Part shown: one piece after another, positions 34,123 to 44,146 of the stretch
How the letters are laid out: each line of letters opens with the position of its first letter
Numbering within the stretch: position 1 is the first letter of the stretch
Assembly: GCA_030765045.1 (NCBI GenBank)
Contig: CM060969.1
Span: 54,761,716-54,825,715, forward strand
Source: Tenodera sinensis
Lineage: Eukaryota; Arthropoda; Insecta; Mantodea; Mantidae
Direction: 5' to 3'
DNA length: 64,000 bases
Made by a program: the position numbers and the translations under genes
The notes under the pieces: model-generated
What the model was told of the DNA's origin: nothing
Databases searched by the model: none
What the model saw: only the letters and a program-made list of their open reading frames with translations

Positions 34123-34888
34123 AATGCCCCCATTTATGTTATTTTATTATTTCATAATAAAATAATGTAAATGTCTTGCCCGAAAGAAAAATTAAAAATT
34201 ACTCCTGTATTTTGAATAATCGGCAACACTCCCATTATATACAATTTTCAATTACACTGTTTTGAAATTGGTTATTAACATATTTTCTCATTAATCTTTT
34301 TAACATGACAAACAATTGTACACTTGACTAAACATTAATCCTTAAATACTAATTACAATATGTTATGGTTTCTTCTGTGAAGCTTTTATATAAAGGTTAA
34401 ATTTCAAGAGTCTTTCTTTATACTTCCTTCTTTTAGTTCATGTTTGCTCACTTCGCTCTCACTATCACTTGCACTGTGAATTTTCACTTTTGTTATTGTA
34501 ACACATATCTGTACTAGATCCTTTAAGCACTAAAATGTACATATATTTATATAAATCCATTACACTCTTCAGACAAGTTCTTTCTTTGTCTTGCTGTGAT
34601 AACTATCTATACATCTAAATATTTTAACAAATGTTTTACAAAGTAAATATTCTGTTTTCTCTCTATGCGGAGATGAACATTTTAACAATCTTTCTGAAGC
34701 TGTTATTGTGAGCTCTATACAATGTATTCTTAAGCTCTTTGTAGTATATAGCAATTCACATTCTGCATTTTTCATGAATATGTAAGTACCTGACCAATAT
34801 ATGATTTTCAAGTAAGCTAACATTTAAATTTTATCTTAAAGCTGATTGGGCGCCACTATACAAATGACACTTCGAATTTTACATGAAG
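34123..34888 (-). other. 3' non-coding region of copy A
   Basis: This matches the region 43399-44146 of copy B. The conserved frame at 34569-34823 (counterpart 43473-43688) starts MLAYLKIIYWSGTY but has no recognisable domain, no envelope-like signal and different C-termini in the two copies, so it is probably not a gene. Confidence 0.6.
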
Positions 34889-35491
34889 TCAAGGTCCCAA
34901 GGTACCACACGGTTTCTTGTATGGTCGAAGGAGTTGTTTATGCCACCTTCCCAGACATTTTTCATTTTTAACATCTTTTAATTCATAGGTATGATAACCA
35001 AATTTGGATATAATTTCTGCAGGACCTTTATATAACAATTCCATCCTTTTGTTCCTACCTCGCAAGGCACTTGATAACTTATGGTCTTTAACTAGTACCC
35101 AATCGCCTATCTTAGGTTCCCATTTATGTTTTCTACTCTTTTTCTTTAATTTTCGCTTCTCTGCCTTTTTCTTGATTCGTTCAAAAGCAATTTTCGCTCT
35201 TTCTTCTTCACTTAACTGAATGTCATTAATTTTCAGTATTTTTGGTACCCCGGTTAATATTGGTTCTGGTTCAATTCCTAACATTAATTTTATTGGGGCA
35301 AACCCAGTAGTTACATTAATGGTGTGATTGATAATCTTTTCTATCAATGGACAATATTTCACCCAATCCTTGTGATTATGATGTGTAAGTACACGTAAAT
35401 AAATTCCTATATCTCGGAGGACACGTTCTGTTGGATTCCCTGATGGAAAGTATGAGGAGCAATAATTTAGTTTTCTCGCGTCTAATGTCAC
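34889..35491 (-). pseudogene. RT-integrase fusion remnant of copy A
   Basis: The 200-codon frame begins with nine residues of the RT (VTLDARKLN) and then jumps to the integrase C-terminal part. SSYFPSGNPTERVLRDIG carries the third catalytic residue of integrase (the Glu in NPTER); the two aspartates, the zinc-binding domain, the whole RT core and RNase H are deleted. INHTINVTTGFAPIKLMLG and a C-terminal module (GDWVLVKDHKLS, YKGPAEIISKFGYHTYELKD, GRWHKQLLRPY) follow. The identical junction is present in copy B, so the deletion predates both insertions. Confidence 0.85.
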
Positions 35492-36546
35492 CCTAATCTT
35501 TCATTGGCCTTATTTACAATACATAGGGGATTCACAAATTCTGAATTCGAAATCTCAATAACCTCATCTTCTAACATTGACTTTATAACTGCATCTACCT
35601 CTTCTCTTATTGTACTAGGGATAGCTCTCGCTTTATGTGTAAAAGGTTTGATGGGTATCATCTCAAACGAATGAGTATAAATATTACAATTACCAGGTTT
35701 CTCAGAGAATACTTCTTTATTTCGGATTAATATTTCAAACAGTTTATCCCTCTGTTGTTCATTTAGTTGATCAGCCTGAGTTACCTTTTCCCTCAACAAT
35801 TCTTCTAAGTCTTCACTACTCTCCCTATCATAGTACCTAGTTGCGTCAGAAAACCTCAAATTGTCTATGAAATCATTTTTATCCCATTCTACATTTTCTT
35901 TATTATCGACACTGTACTCTTTGACATTTACTTCAGTTAATTCCATAGCTCCTACTTTAACATATTCTACAAAGAATGTATCCCCTTGGATTTCTTCTTC
36001 CTCTTTTTCTCTTACAATAGTTTCTGAACTACTATCTTCCACAAAAGGCACTATAATGGTCTCATCTTCAACTTTCATTTTTACAATCATGTTTTTAAAA
36101 TTCACCACAGCTTCCCAGGCATAAAGACAATCACAACCTATTACAATATCTGTCACAAGTCTTCCTACAATCAGAAATAAAATTCCTAGTATTCTCCCAT
36201 TTATTTCAATATTTATCATTGCTTGAAATTTTACTCTCTCTTTTCGTTTTCCCACAGCTAGCGAGCAATATATCCCATTAACTGGTAAAGACATTACTTT
36301 AAAACCACTACTTTGTAAATTATCATAAAAATTTTGTGAGCATACTGTGCTATTTGATCCCGTATCTATAATTGCATTGTATTGTTTTCCATTTACTCCA
36401 ATTTTGATTTTAGGTGGATCTCCTACTTTTTCGTTTTCGTCGATTCTATTTTTCCATTCTCTTTTCTTTTGTATCATCATTTGCCTTCCAGGACTATTTA
36501 TTTCCGAGTACTTATCACAATCATTACTAGGATACCCAGTTCTCAC
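35488..36546 (-). CDS. Gypsy protease with start of RT, copy A
   Basis: A 352-codon frame overlapping the gag stop in the -1 frame. Its nominal first codon is GTG, so expression would need frameshifting from gag. IGVNGKQYNAIIDTGSNSTV (about residues 46-65) holds the DTG active site of a retroviral-type aspartic protease; VIGCDCLYAWEA follows near residue 135. The C-terminal third enters the RT (NCNIYTHSFEMIPIKPFTHK, AIPSTIREEVDAVIKSMLED, NPLCIVNKANERL) and stops where a 1-bp loss shifts the frame before GTGACATTAG. Aspartic protease would process Gag; no RT can be made from it. Confidence 0.85.
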   Translation of the reverse strand: MRTGYPSNDCDKYSEINSPGRQMMIQKKREWKNRIDENEKVGDPPKIKIGVNGKQYNAIIDTGSNSTVCSQNFYDNLQSSGFKVMSLPVNGIYCSLAVGKRKERVKFQAMINIEINGRILGILFLIVGRLVTDIVIGCDCLYAWEAVVNFKNMIVKMKVEDETIIVPFVEDSSSETIVREKEEEEIQGDTFFVEYVKVGAMELTEVNVKEYSVDNKENVEWDKNDFIDNLRFSDATRYYDRESSEDLEELLREKVTQADQLNEQQRDKLFEILIRNKEVFSEKPGNCNIYTHSFEMIPIKPFTHKARAIPSTIREEVDAVIKSMLEDEVIEISNSEFVNPLCIVNKANERLG

Positions 36547-38561
36547 TGAAGGCGCGTTTGACCGGGTCTGGCGTTTCCCTGATTTTTAGGTATGGCTCCT
36601 GTACTATTTCCCGAATTGTTACTTCTGTTCTCCTGCATTAAATCGGGGTTACTTCCTACCATGTTTTTGACCGTGTTAATGGCCTCAACCATTTCCGCAT
36701 TTTCGGGGGAATTTCGTCCATTAGAATACCTTTCTCCCTGTCTTGGTGACCTCGGTCTAAACTCATTATCTCCGTTTGTCCAATACCCATCATTTGAATT
36801 TCTACTATGTCCAAAATAACGTCCCCGTCTACCTCGATCAAATCTATTTGTATTCATATAATTCACCCTTATATTTCTTCCCCTTAGATTACCATTTCTA
36901 TTTTGGTGATGCACTTCCTGGTTATATCTACCTTGATTTTCCCACCGGAATGATTCCATCCTTGGTACTGGTCCTTTATATCCTTCCCTAATCTCACTTC
37001 TATTCTGATAATACTGTGCCCCTTGCCCGAAAGAATTTACAGTTTCTTTTCCTTCATATTTATTTCCAAATGCGTGTTTTGGCTTATTGACTTCTAAGGC
37101 TGATAATAATTCGATCATAGCTGCAATGCTATCGGGTCGGGCTATGATTAGGTAGTGTTGAAGCGTTTCCGGAAAATGTGGAGTAACTATATTTATTAGA
37201 TCTTTTTCATCTAAGGGAGGATCCAACATCTTCGATTTTCTCGCTATTCTCATAAAATAGTTGACCATCGATTCCTCCGATCTAGGATTAAACTTTCCAT
37301 TGCTTAATTCAACTCTAATATTAGCCTGCCTACTAGCTCCCCAATATCTGGTTAAAAAGATGTTCCTAAAGGTCCTGTAATCATTATTGTTACCCATAGA
37401 AAGGCCTAGCCAATTGGCAGCATTACCCTTTAGGCATTTTCTTACTATCACCATCTTGTACTCCTCTGGTATACGTTTCACCGTGAAGTACTCTTCTAAC
37501 CCTTCTAAAAAGGCTTTAGGATCATCTGAATCTTCATTTTCAAAAACTGGAGGTGTCATTTCATTTAAGACATGGTTAGGCCAATGTAAATTTGAATTGT
37601 CACCTGTCCCTGCACTATTTCTGAGATCAGAATGGGAATTACTGTTACCTCCATTTTGCATCGAAATGTCAGCTGATACACCTGGTATTGCCTCGTTTCT
37701 TGCAACTTCATTATTAAGATTGTTGTGATTACATGCATTTTCATTTAATTTCAAATTTTCTAAGGCCTCTTTTACCTGAGTAATTTCTGTTACTACCCCT
37801 TTTATTTGGTCTGTAACATCCTCCAAATTTCTAGCCTGCCTTGCACTTTCTACATCAGATCTTTCCATTCTAACTTTACACCCCTGTAACTCTTCTCTAA
37901 TTTCTTCCCTGTCTTTATCTAACCTTTGTACTACCTCTTCCCTTTGTTTGTCTAATCTATATGTTACTCTTTCCCTTTCTTTATCTAATTTTTCACTAAC
38001 TTGTTGACCTAATTTCTTTTCAGAATTCTTTACTTCTTGCCTTATTGTCTCTAATTCTCCCTTAACCTGTTCTCTATTTTCATTTACTTCACTACTGACT
38101 TTATTAATTTCCTCCCTAACTTCTTCCCTAAAGGTTTCTAAAGCTCTCTTCTGATTTTCCAATTGCATTCCCAATTCCTCTTGTCCCTTCTCTAATTTCT
38201 GTCCTAACTCTGTTCTTAATTCTTTACTAGTTTCATCTATCTTTTGACTTAACTCTGTACTCATCTTTTTCACTGTTCTTAATTCTTTACTAGTTTCATC
38301 TATCTTTTGACTTAACTCTGTACTCATCTTTTTCATTATCTTTTGAAACATATTCTCTATTTCTGACATAACCGCTGGCCTTTCTGAATTAGTACTAAAC
38401 ATTTCTGAGCTACCTCTAGGTGTTTCTCTAACGTTCTGATCTTCTACTTCTTGGCATATTCTGCTACCGATTATATTTTGATTATATTCTTCCATCCTAA
38501 CTACACTTTTCTCAATTTCCGGACTCACAAAACCTAGAAAATCGCTATCACTGTCTTCCAT
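36543..38561 (-). CDS. Gypsy Gag, copy A
   Basis: An intact 672-codon frame from the ATG at 38561 (MEDSDSDFLGF); the frame is open further upstream but without ATG. Order: an acidic N-terminus; a long coiled coil (about 65-280) with two copies of a block KKMSTELSQKIDETSKELRT; a Ty3-type gag domain (about 330-490; PPVFENEDSDDPKAFLEGL, VRKCLKGNAANWLGL, MVNYFMRIARKSKM); and a basic Arg/Asn/Gly-rich C-terminus (RNIRVNYMNTNRFDRGRRGR) in place of a CCHC zinc knuckle. Gag would package element RNA. Compared with copy B it has one fewer heptad block and one extra RLDK block. Its leader has a 30-bp A-rich insertion. Confidence 0.88.
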   Translation of the reverse strand: MEDSDSDFLGFVSPEIEKSVVRMEEYNQNIIGSRICQEVEDQNVRETPRGSSEMFSTNSERPAVMSEIENMFQKIMKKMSTELSQKIDETSKELRTVKKMSTELSQKIDETSKELRTELGQKLEKGQEELGMQLENQKRALETFREEVREEINKVSSEVNENREQVKGELETIRQEVKNSEKKLGQQVSEKLDKERERVTYRLDKQREEVVQRLDKDREEIREELQGCKVRMERSDVESARQARNLEDVTDQIKGVVTEITQVKEALENLKLNENACNHNNLNNEVARNEAIPGVSADISMQNGGNSNSHSDLRNSAGTGDNSNLHWPNHVLNEMTPPVFENEDSDDPKAFLEGLEEYFTVKRIPEEYKMVIVRKCLKGNAANWLGLSMGNNNDYRTFRNIFLTRYWGASRQANIRVELSNGKFNPRSEESMVNYFMRIARKSKMLDPPLDEKDLINIVTPHFPETLQHYLIIARPDSIAAMIELLSALEVNKPKHAFGNKYEGKETVNSFGQGAQYYQNRSEIREGYKGPVPRMESFRWENQGRYNQEVHHQNRNGNLRGRNIRVNYMNTNRFDRGRRGRYFGHSRNSNDGYWTNGDNEFRPRSPRQGERYSNGRNSPENAEMVEAINTVKNMVGSNPDLMQENRSNNSGNSTGAIPKNQGNARPGQTRLQ

Positions 38562-38680
38562 TTCTAAGCTATTTACATGTGTTTTTCTACTCACCAATAT
38601 TTCACAATTTTCACTATGATTTTTTTTTTTTTTTAACTGCACTTAAACTTGTTCACTACACGTTTCACAGATGTTGACAT

Positions 38681-39454
38681 TGATACCGAAATTTAGATTT
38701 CCAATCGAATGGGCTTGATAAAGACACGTTTTAATTTAATTGCCGGATGTGAAATTTACGATAAGTGTTGAGTAATAACATAAATAGATAATAGAGCAGG
38801 AAGTGTTGTAAGGTGAACAAGATATGAGTAAATAATAGTCGTTAAATTTGTAGGATAAACACATTATTGGTTTGAAATTAACGAGTCATGACGTCATACC
38901 CTATAGTTCGAAATCAGTAAAAAGTCAGGTCGACCAACCTTAAAAGTCGCGCAATATATTTAATAAAATATAAAGTAAACATCGTTTAATCCTAAAAAGG
39001 TAATTATATATTCGAAATTCATAAAAGAACATGTTATAATAGAAAGGGACATTTCTAAATTGCGGGAAAAGGAAATAGCATTTTGGATACGAGGCTTTCT
39101 TGGATGACGTCATGACATTCAAAATTGAAGGGAACGGTCTTCTTAGCGTGGGTAAGAGAGAAAGCGTCACTACTCAGCCCGAGACCAGTACGGCAGGTTG
39201 TGCTGTGCGGACGTGAGTGCGATTCCTCTACATATACAATCGGCATAGCTCCCGAAAATATCTAAGATGCAATAAATAATATGCAAAAGTTTTCCTTGGG
39301 TTGTCCATCACACCTACGCAGACCCGAGATAAAAGTAAGAGATCTCAAGCTGACTAGCCGGAGCGAACCACATCAAAGGGCAACACCACGTCACCAACGA
39401 CATTTAAGTATCAATGGTGATACATCTAGAAGCGAAGAACGACTTATAGCTTCA
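38681..39454 (+). repeat. 5' LTR of gypsy copy B
   Basis: 774 bp starting TG and ending CA. It has two TGACGTCA palindromes (about 38890 and 39107), which could act as CREB/ATF-type sites. The LTR is noticeably more diverged from the LTRs of copy A than the coding regions are. Confidence 0.93.
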
Positions 39455-39456
39455 AA

Positions 39457-39474
39457 TGGCGACCCAACGTGTGG
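39457..39474 (+). promoter_or_regulatory. Primer-binding site of copy B
   Basis: TGGCGACCCAACGTGTGG begins two bases after the 5' LTR, where LTR elements bind the 3' end of a tRNA (TGG pairs with CCA). The matching tRNA is not assigned. The copy A counterpart is at 45089-45072 on the minus strand. About 77 bp downstream the block GACCCAACGTGT is repeated (39538-39549). Confidence 0.75.
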
Positions 39475-39707
39475 CGTCGAAAGAATGGACCAACCCCAAG
39501 ACGACCAAGCCAGCATAGAACCAGCAAACAAGAAGGTGACCCAACGTGTAGCGTCGAAAGAATGGACCAACCCCAAGACGACCAGGCCAGCATCGAGCCA
39601 GCAGACAAGAAGGTGCCCAGCGTGTGAACATCTGTGAAACGTGTAGTGAACAAGTTTAAGTGCGTGAAATATTGGTGAGTAGAAAAACACGTGTAAATAG
39701 TTTAGAA

Positions 39708-41744
39708 ATGGAAGACAGTGATAGCGATTTTCTAGGTTTTGAGAGTCCAGAAATTGAGAAAAGTGTAGTTAGGATGGAAGAATTTAATCAGAATGTAATT
39801 GGTAGCAGAATATGCCAAAAAGTAGAAGATCAGAACGTTAGAGAAACACCTAGAGGTAGTTCAGAAATGTTTAGTAGTAATTCAGAAAGGCCAGCAATTA
39901 TGTCAGAAATAGAGAATATGTTTCAAAAGATAATGAAAAAGATGAGTACAGAGTTAAGTCAAAAGATAGATGAAACTAGTAAAGAATTAAGAACAGTGAA
40001 AAAGATGAATACAGAGTTAAGTCAAAAGATAGATGAAAATAGTAAAGAATTAAGAACAGTGAAAAAGATGAGTACAGAGTTAAGTCAAAAGATAGATGAA
40101 ACTAGTATAGAGTTAGGACAGAAATTAGAGAAGGGACAACAGGAATTGGGAATGCAATTGGAAAATCAGAAGAGAGCTTTCGAAACCTTTAGGGAAGAAG
40201 TTAGGGAGGAAATTAATAAAGTCAGTAGTGAAGTAAAAGAAAATAGAGAACAGGTTAAGGGAGAATTAGAGACAATAAGGCAAGAAGTAAAGAATTCTGA
40301 AAAGAAATTAGGTCAACAAGTGAGTGAAAAATTAGATAAAGAAAGGGAAAAAGTAACATATAGATTAGACAAACAAAGGGAAGAAATTAGAGAAGAGTTA
40401 CAGGGGTGTAAAGTTAGAATAGAAAGATCTGATGTAGAAAGTGAAAGGCAGGCTAGAAATTTGGAGGATGTTACAGACCAAATAAAAGGAGTAGTAACAG
40501 AAATTACTCAGGTAAAAGAGGCCTTAGAAAATTTGAAATTAAATGAAAATGCATGTAATCACAACAATCTTAGTAATGAAGTTGCAAGAAACGAGGCAAT
40601 ACCAGGTGTATCAGCTGACATTTCGATGCAAAATAGGGGTAACAGTAATTCCCATTCTGATCTCGGAAATAGCTCAGGGATAGGTGACAATTCAAATTTA
40701 CATTGGCCTAACCATGTCTTAAATGAAATGACACCTCCAGTTTTTGAAAATGAAGATTCAGATGATCCTAAAGCCTTTTTAGAAGGGTTACAAGAGTACT
40801 TCACGGTGAAACGTATACCAGAGGAGTACAAGATGGTGATAGTAAGAAAATGCCTAAAGGGTAATGCTGCTAATTGGCTAGGCCTTTCTATGGGTAACAA
40901 TAATGATTACAGGACCTTTAGGAACATCTTTTTAACCAGATATTGGGGAGCTAGTAGGCAGGCTAATATTAGAGTTGAATTAAGCAATGGAAAGTTTAAT
41001 CCTAGATCGGAGGAATCGATGGTCAACTATTTTATGAGAATAGCGAGAAAATCGAAGATGTTGGATCCTCCCTTAGATGAAAAAGATCTAATAAATATAG
41101 TTACTCCACATTTTCCGGAAACGCTTCAACACTACCTAATCATAGCCCGACCCGATAGCATTGCAGCTATGATCGAATTATTATCAGCCTTAGAAGTCAA
41201 TAAGCCAAAACACGCATTTGGAAATAAATATGAAGAAAAAGAAACTGTAAATTCTTTCGGGCAAGGGGCACAGTATTATCAGAATAGAAGTGAGATTAGG
41301 GAAAGATATAAAGGACCAGTACCAAGGATGGAATCATTCCGGTGGGAAAATCAAGGTAGATATAACCAGGAAGGGCGTCACCAAAATAGAAATGGTAATC
41401 TAAGGGGAAGAAATATAAGGGTGAATTATATGAATACAAATAGATTTGATCGAGGTAGACGGGGTCGTTATTTTGGACATAGTAGAAATTCAAATGATGG
41501 ATATTGGACAAACGGAGATAATGAGTTTAGACCGAGGTCACCAAGACAGGGAGAAAGGTATTCTAATGGACGAAATTCCCCCGAAAATGCTGAAATGGTT
41601 GAGGCCATTAACACGGTCAAAAACATGGTAGGAAGTAACCCCGATTTAATGCAGGAAAACAGAAGTAACAATTCGGGAAATAGTACAGGAGCAATACCTA
41701 AAAATCAGGGAAACGCCAGACCCGGTCAAACGCGCCTTCAGTGA
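39708..41744 (+). CDS. Gypsy Gag, copy B
   Basis: An intact 678-codon frame; the ATG at 39708 is the first Met in frame. It is almost identical to the Gag of copy A: N-terminal acidic part, coiled coil (about 66-280), gag domain (about 339-496), and a basic, cysteine-free C-terminus ending PGQTRLQ. The coiled coil here has three KKM(S/N)TELSQKIDE blocks against two in copy A, and lacks one RLDK block. Intactness in both copies suggests selection on Gag until recently. The gag stop overlaps the next frame. Confidence 0.9.
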   Translation: MEDSDSDFLGFESPEIEKSVVRMEEFNQNVIGSRICQKVEDQNVRETPRGSSEMFSSNSERPAIMSEIENMFQKIMKKMSTELSQKIDETSKELRTVKKMNTELSQKIDENSKELRTVKKMSTELSQKIDETSIELGQKLEKGQQELGMQLENQKRAFETFREEVREEINKVSSEVKENREQVKGELETIRQEVKNSEKKLGQQVSEKLDKEREKVTYRLDKQREEIREELQGCKVRIERSDVESERQARNLEDVTDQIKGVVTEITQVKEALENLKLNENACNHNNLSNEVARNEAIPGVSADISMQNRGNSNSHSDLGNSSGIGDNSNLHWPNHVLNEMTPPVFENEDSDDPKAFLEGLQEYFTVKRIPEEYKMVIVRKCLKGNAANWLGLSMGNNNDYRTFRNIFLTRYWGASRQANIRVELSNGKFNPRSEESMVNYFMRIARKSKMLDPPLDEKDLINIVTPHFPETLQHYLIIARPDSIAAMIELLSALEVNKPKHAFGNKYEEKETVNSFGQGAQYYQNRSEIRERYKGPVPRMESFRWENQGRYNQEGRHQNRNGNLRGRNIRVNYMNTNRFDRGRRGRYFGHSRNSNDGYWTNGDNEFRPRSPRQGERYSNGRNSPENAEMVEAINTVKNMVGSNPDLMQENRSNNSGNSTGAIPKNQGNARPGQTRLQ

Positions 41745-42745
41745 GAACTGGGTATCCTAGTAATGATTGTGATAAGTACTCGGAAATAAATAGTCCTGGA
41801 AGGCAAATGATGATACAAAAGAAAAGAGAATGGAAAAATAGAATCGACGAAAACGAAAAAGTAGGAGATCCACCTAAAATCAAAATTGGAGTAAATGGAA
41901 AACAATACAATGCAATTATAGATACAGGATCAAATAGCACAGTATGCTCACAAAATTTTTATGATAATTTACAAAGTAGTGGTTTTAAAGTAATGTCTTT
42001 ACCAGTTAATGGGATATATTGCTCGCTAGCTGTGGGAAAACGAAAAGAGAGAGTAAAATTTCAAGCAATGATAAATATTGAAATAAATGGGAGAATACTA
42101 GGAATTTTATTTCTGATTGTAGGAAGACTTGTGAGAGATATTATAATAGGTTGTGATTGTCTTTATGCCTGGGAAGCTGTGGTGAATTTTAAAAACATGA
42201 TTGTAAAAATGAAAGTTGAAGATGAGACCATTATAGTGCCTTTTGTGGAAGATAGTAGTTCAGAAACTATTGTAAGAGAAAAAGAGGAAGAAGAAATCCA
42301 AGGGGATACATTCTTTGTAGAATATGTTAAAGTAGGAGCTATGGAATTAACTGAAGTAAATGTCAAAGAGTACAGTGTCGATAATAAAGAAAATGTAGAA
42401 TGGGATAAAAATGATTTCATAGACAATTTGAGGTTTTCTGACGCAACTAGGTACTATGATAGGGAGAGTAGTGAAGACTTAGAAGAATTGTTGAGGGAAA
42501 AGGTAACTCAGGCTGATCAACTAAATGAACAACAGAGGGATAAACTGTTTGAAATATTAATCCGAAATAAAGAAGTATTCTCTGAGAAACCTGGTAATTG
42601 TAATATTTATACTCATTCGTTTGAGATGATACCCATCAAACCTTTTACACATAAAGCGAGAGCTATCCCTAGTACAATAAGAGAAGAGGTAGATGCAGTT
42701 ATAAAGTCAATGTTAGAAGATGAGGTTATTGAGATTTCGAATTAA
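41741..42745 (+). CDS. Gypsy protease with start of RT, copy B
   Basis: A 334-codon frame in the -1 frame relative to gag, overlapping the gag stop. It has the same DTG protease (about residues 53-65) and RT start as copy A. It ends at a TAA (42743-42745) where copy A has TCA (Ser), a point mutation private to copy B. Downstream the same 1-bp frameshift and deletion as in copy A follow. A fused Gag-protease product would be possible only by frameshifting at the short overlap; I see no classic slippery heptamer there. Confidence 0.83.
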   Translation: MRTGYPSNDCDKYSEINSPGRQMMIQKKREWKNRIDENEKVGDPPKIKIGVNGKQYNAIIDTGSNSTVCSQNFYDNLQSSGFKVMSLPVNGIYCSLAVGKRKERVKFQAMINIEINGRILGILFLIVGRLVRDIIIGCDCLYAWEAVVNFKNMIVKMKVEDETIIVPFVEDSSSETIVREKEEEEIQGDTFFVEYVKVGAMELTEVNVKEYSVDNKENVEWDKNDFIDNLRFSDATRYYDRESSEDLEELLREKVTQADQLNEQQRDKLFEILIRNKEVFSEKPGNCNIYTHSFEMIPIKPFTHKARAIPSTIREEVDAVIKSMLEDEVIEISN

Positions 42746-42795
42746 GAATTTGTGAATCCCCTATGTATTGTAAATAAGGCCAATGAAAGATTAGG

Positions 42796-43398
42796 GTGAC
42801 ATTAGACGCGAGAAAACTAAATTATTGCTCCTCATACTTTCCATCAGGGAATCCAACAGAACGTGTCCTCCGAGATATAGGAATTTATTTACGTGTACTT
42901 ACACATCATAATCACAAGGATTGGGTGAAATATTGTCCATTGATAGAAAAGATTATCAATCACACCATTAATGTAACTACTGGGTTTGCACCAATAAAAT
43001 TAATGTTAGGAATTGAACCAGAACCAATATTGATCGGGGTACCAAAAACACTGAAAATTAATGACATTCAGTTAAGTGAGGAAGAAAGAGCGAAAATTGC
43101 TTTTGAACGAATCAAGAAAAAGGCAGAGAAGCGAAAATTAAAGAAAAAGAGTAGAAAACATAAATGGGAACCTAAGATAGGCGATTGGGTACTAGTTAAA
43201 GACCATAAGTTATCAAGTGCCTTGCGAGGTAGGAACAAAAGGATGGAATTGTTATATAAAGGTCCTGCAGAAATTATATCCAAATTTGGTTATCATACCT
43301 ATGAATTAAAAGATGTTAAAAATGAAAAATGTCTGGGAAGATGGCATAAACAACTCCTTCGACCATACAAGAATCCGTTTGGTGCCTTGGAACCTTGA
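42796..43398 (+). pseudogene. RT-integrase fusion remnant of copy B
   Basis: 200 codons, matching 34889-35491 almost residue for residue: VTLDARKLN from RT is joined to SSYFPSGNPTERVLRDIG of integrase. It retains the catalytic Glu and the C-terminal domain only and cannot integrate DNA alone. It has no ATG at the junction. Confidence 0.85.
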
Positions 43399-44146
43399 TT
43401 TAATGTAAAAAAAAAAAAATTGGAAGTGTCATTTGTCTATTGGTGCCCAATCAGCTTTGAGATAAAATGTAAATGTTAGCTTACTTGAAAATCATATATT
43501 GGTCAGGTACTTACATATTCATGAAAAATGCAGAATGTGAATTGCTATCTACTACAAAGAGCTTAAAAATATATTGTATAGAGCTCACAATAACAGCTTC
43601 AGAAAGATTGTTAAATTGTTCATCTCCGCATAGAGAGAAAACAGAATATTTACTTTGTAAACATTTGTTAAAATATTTAGATGTATAGATAGTTATCACA
43701 GCAAGACAAAGAAAGAACTTGTCTGAAGAGTGTAATGGATTTATATAAATATATGTACATTTTAGTGCTTAAAGGATATAGTACAGATATGTGTTACAAT
43801 AACAAAAGTGAAAAATCACAGTGCAAGTGATAGTGAGAGCGAAGTGAGCAAACATGAACTGAAAGAAGGAAGTATAAAGAAAGACTCTTGAAATTTAACC
43901 TTTATATAAAAGCTTCACAGAAGAAACCATAACATATTGTAATTAGTATTTAAGGATTAATGTTTAGTCAAGTGTACAATTGTTTGTCATGTTAAAAAGA
44001 TTAATGAGAAGATATGTTAATAACCAATTTCAAAACAGTGTAATTGAAAATTGTATATAATGGGAGTGTTGCCGATTATTCAAAATACAGGAGTAATTTT
44101 TAATTTTTCTTTCGGGCAAGACATTTACATTATAAATGGGGGCATT
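43399..44146 (+). other. 3' region and polypurine tract of copy B
   Basis: A run of 13 A lies near 43409-43421. The frame at 43473-43688 is not supported as a gene (see the copy A counterpart). AAATGGGGGCATT immediately before the 3' LTR is the likely plus-strand primer. Confidence 0.7.

Noticed and set aside
36347..37728. Plus-strand frames antisense to gag and protease of copy A (and minus-strand ones in copy B)
   Set aside because: They mirror each other in both copies only because they are antisense shadows of conserved coding sequence.
43473..43688. Possible envelope or accessory gene in the gypsy 3' region
   Set aside because: Only 71-84 codons, different C-termini in the two copies, no signal peptide, transmembrane or furin-like features; the region is better read as non-coding 3' sequence.
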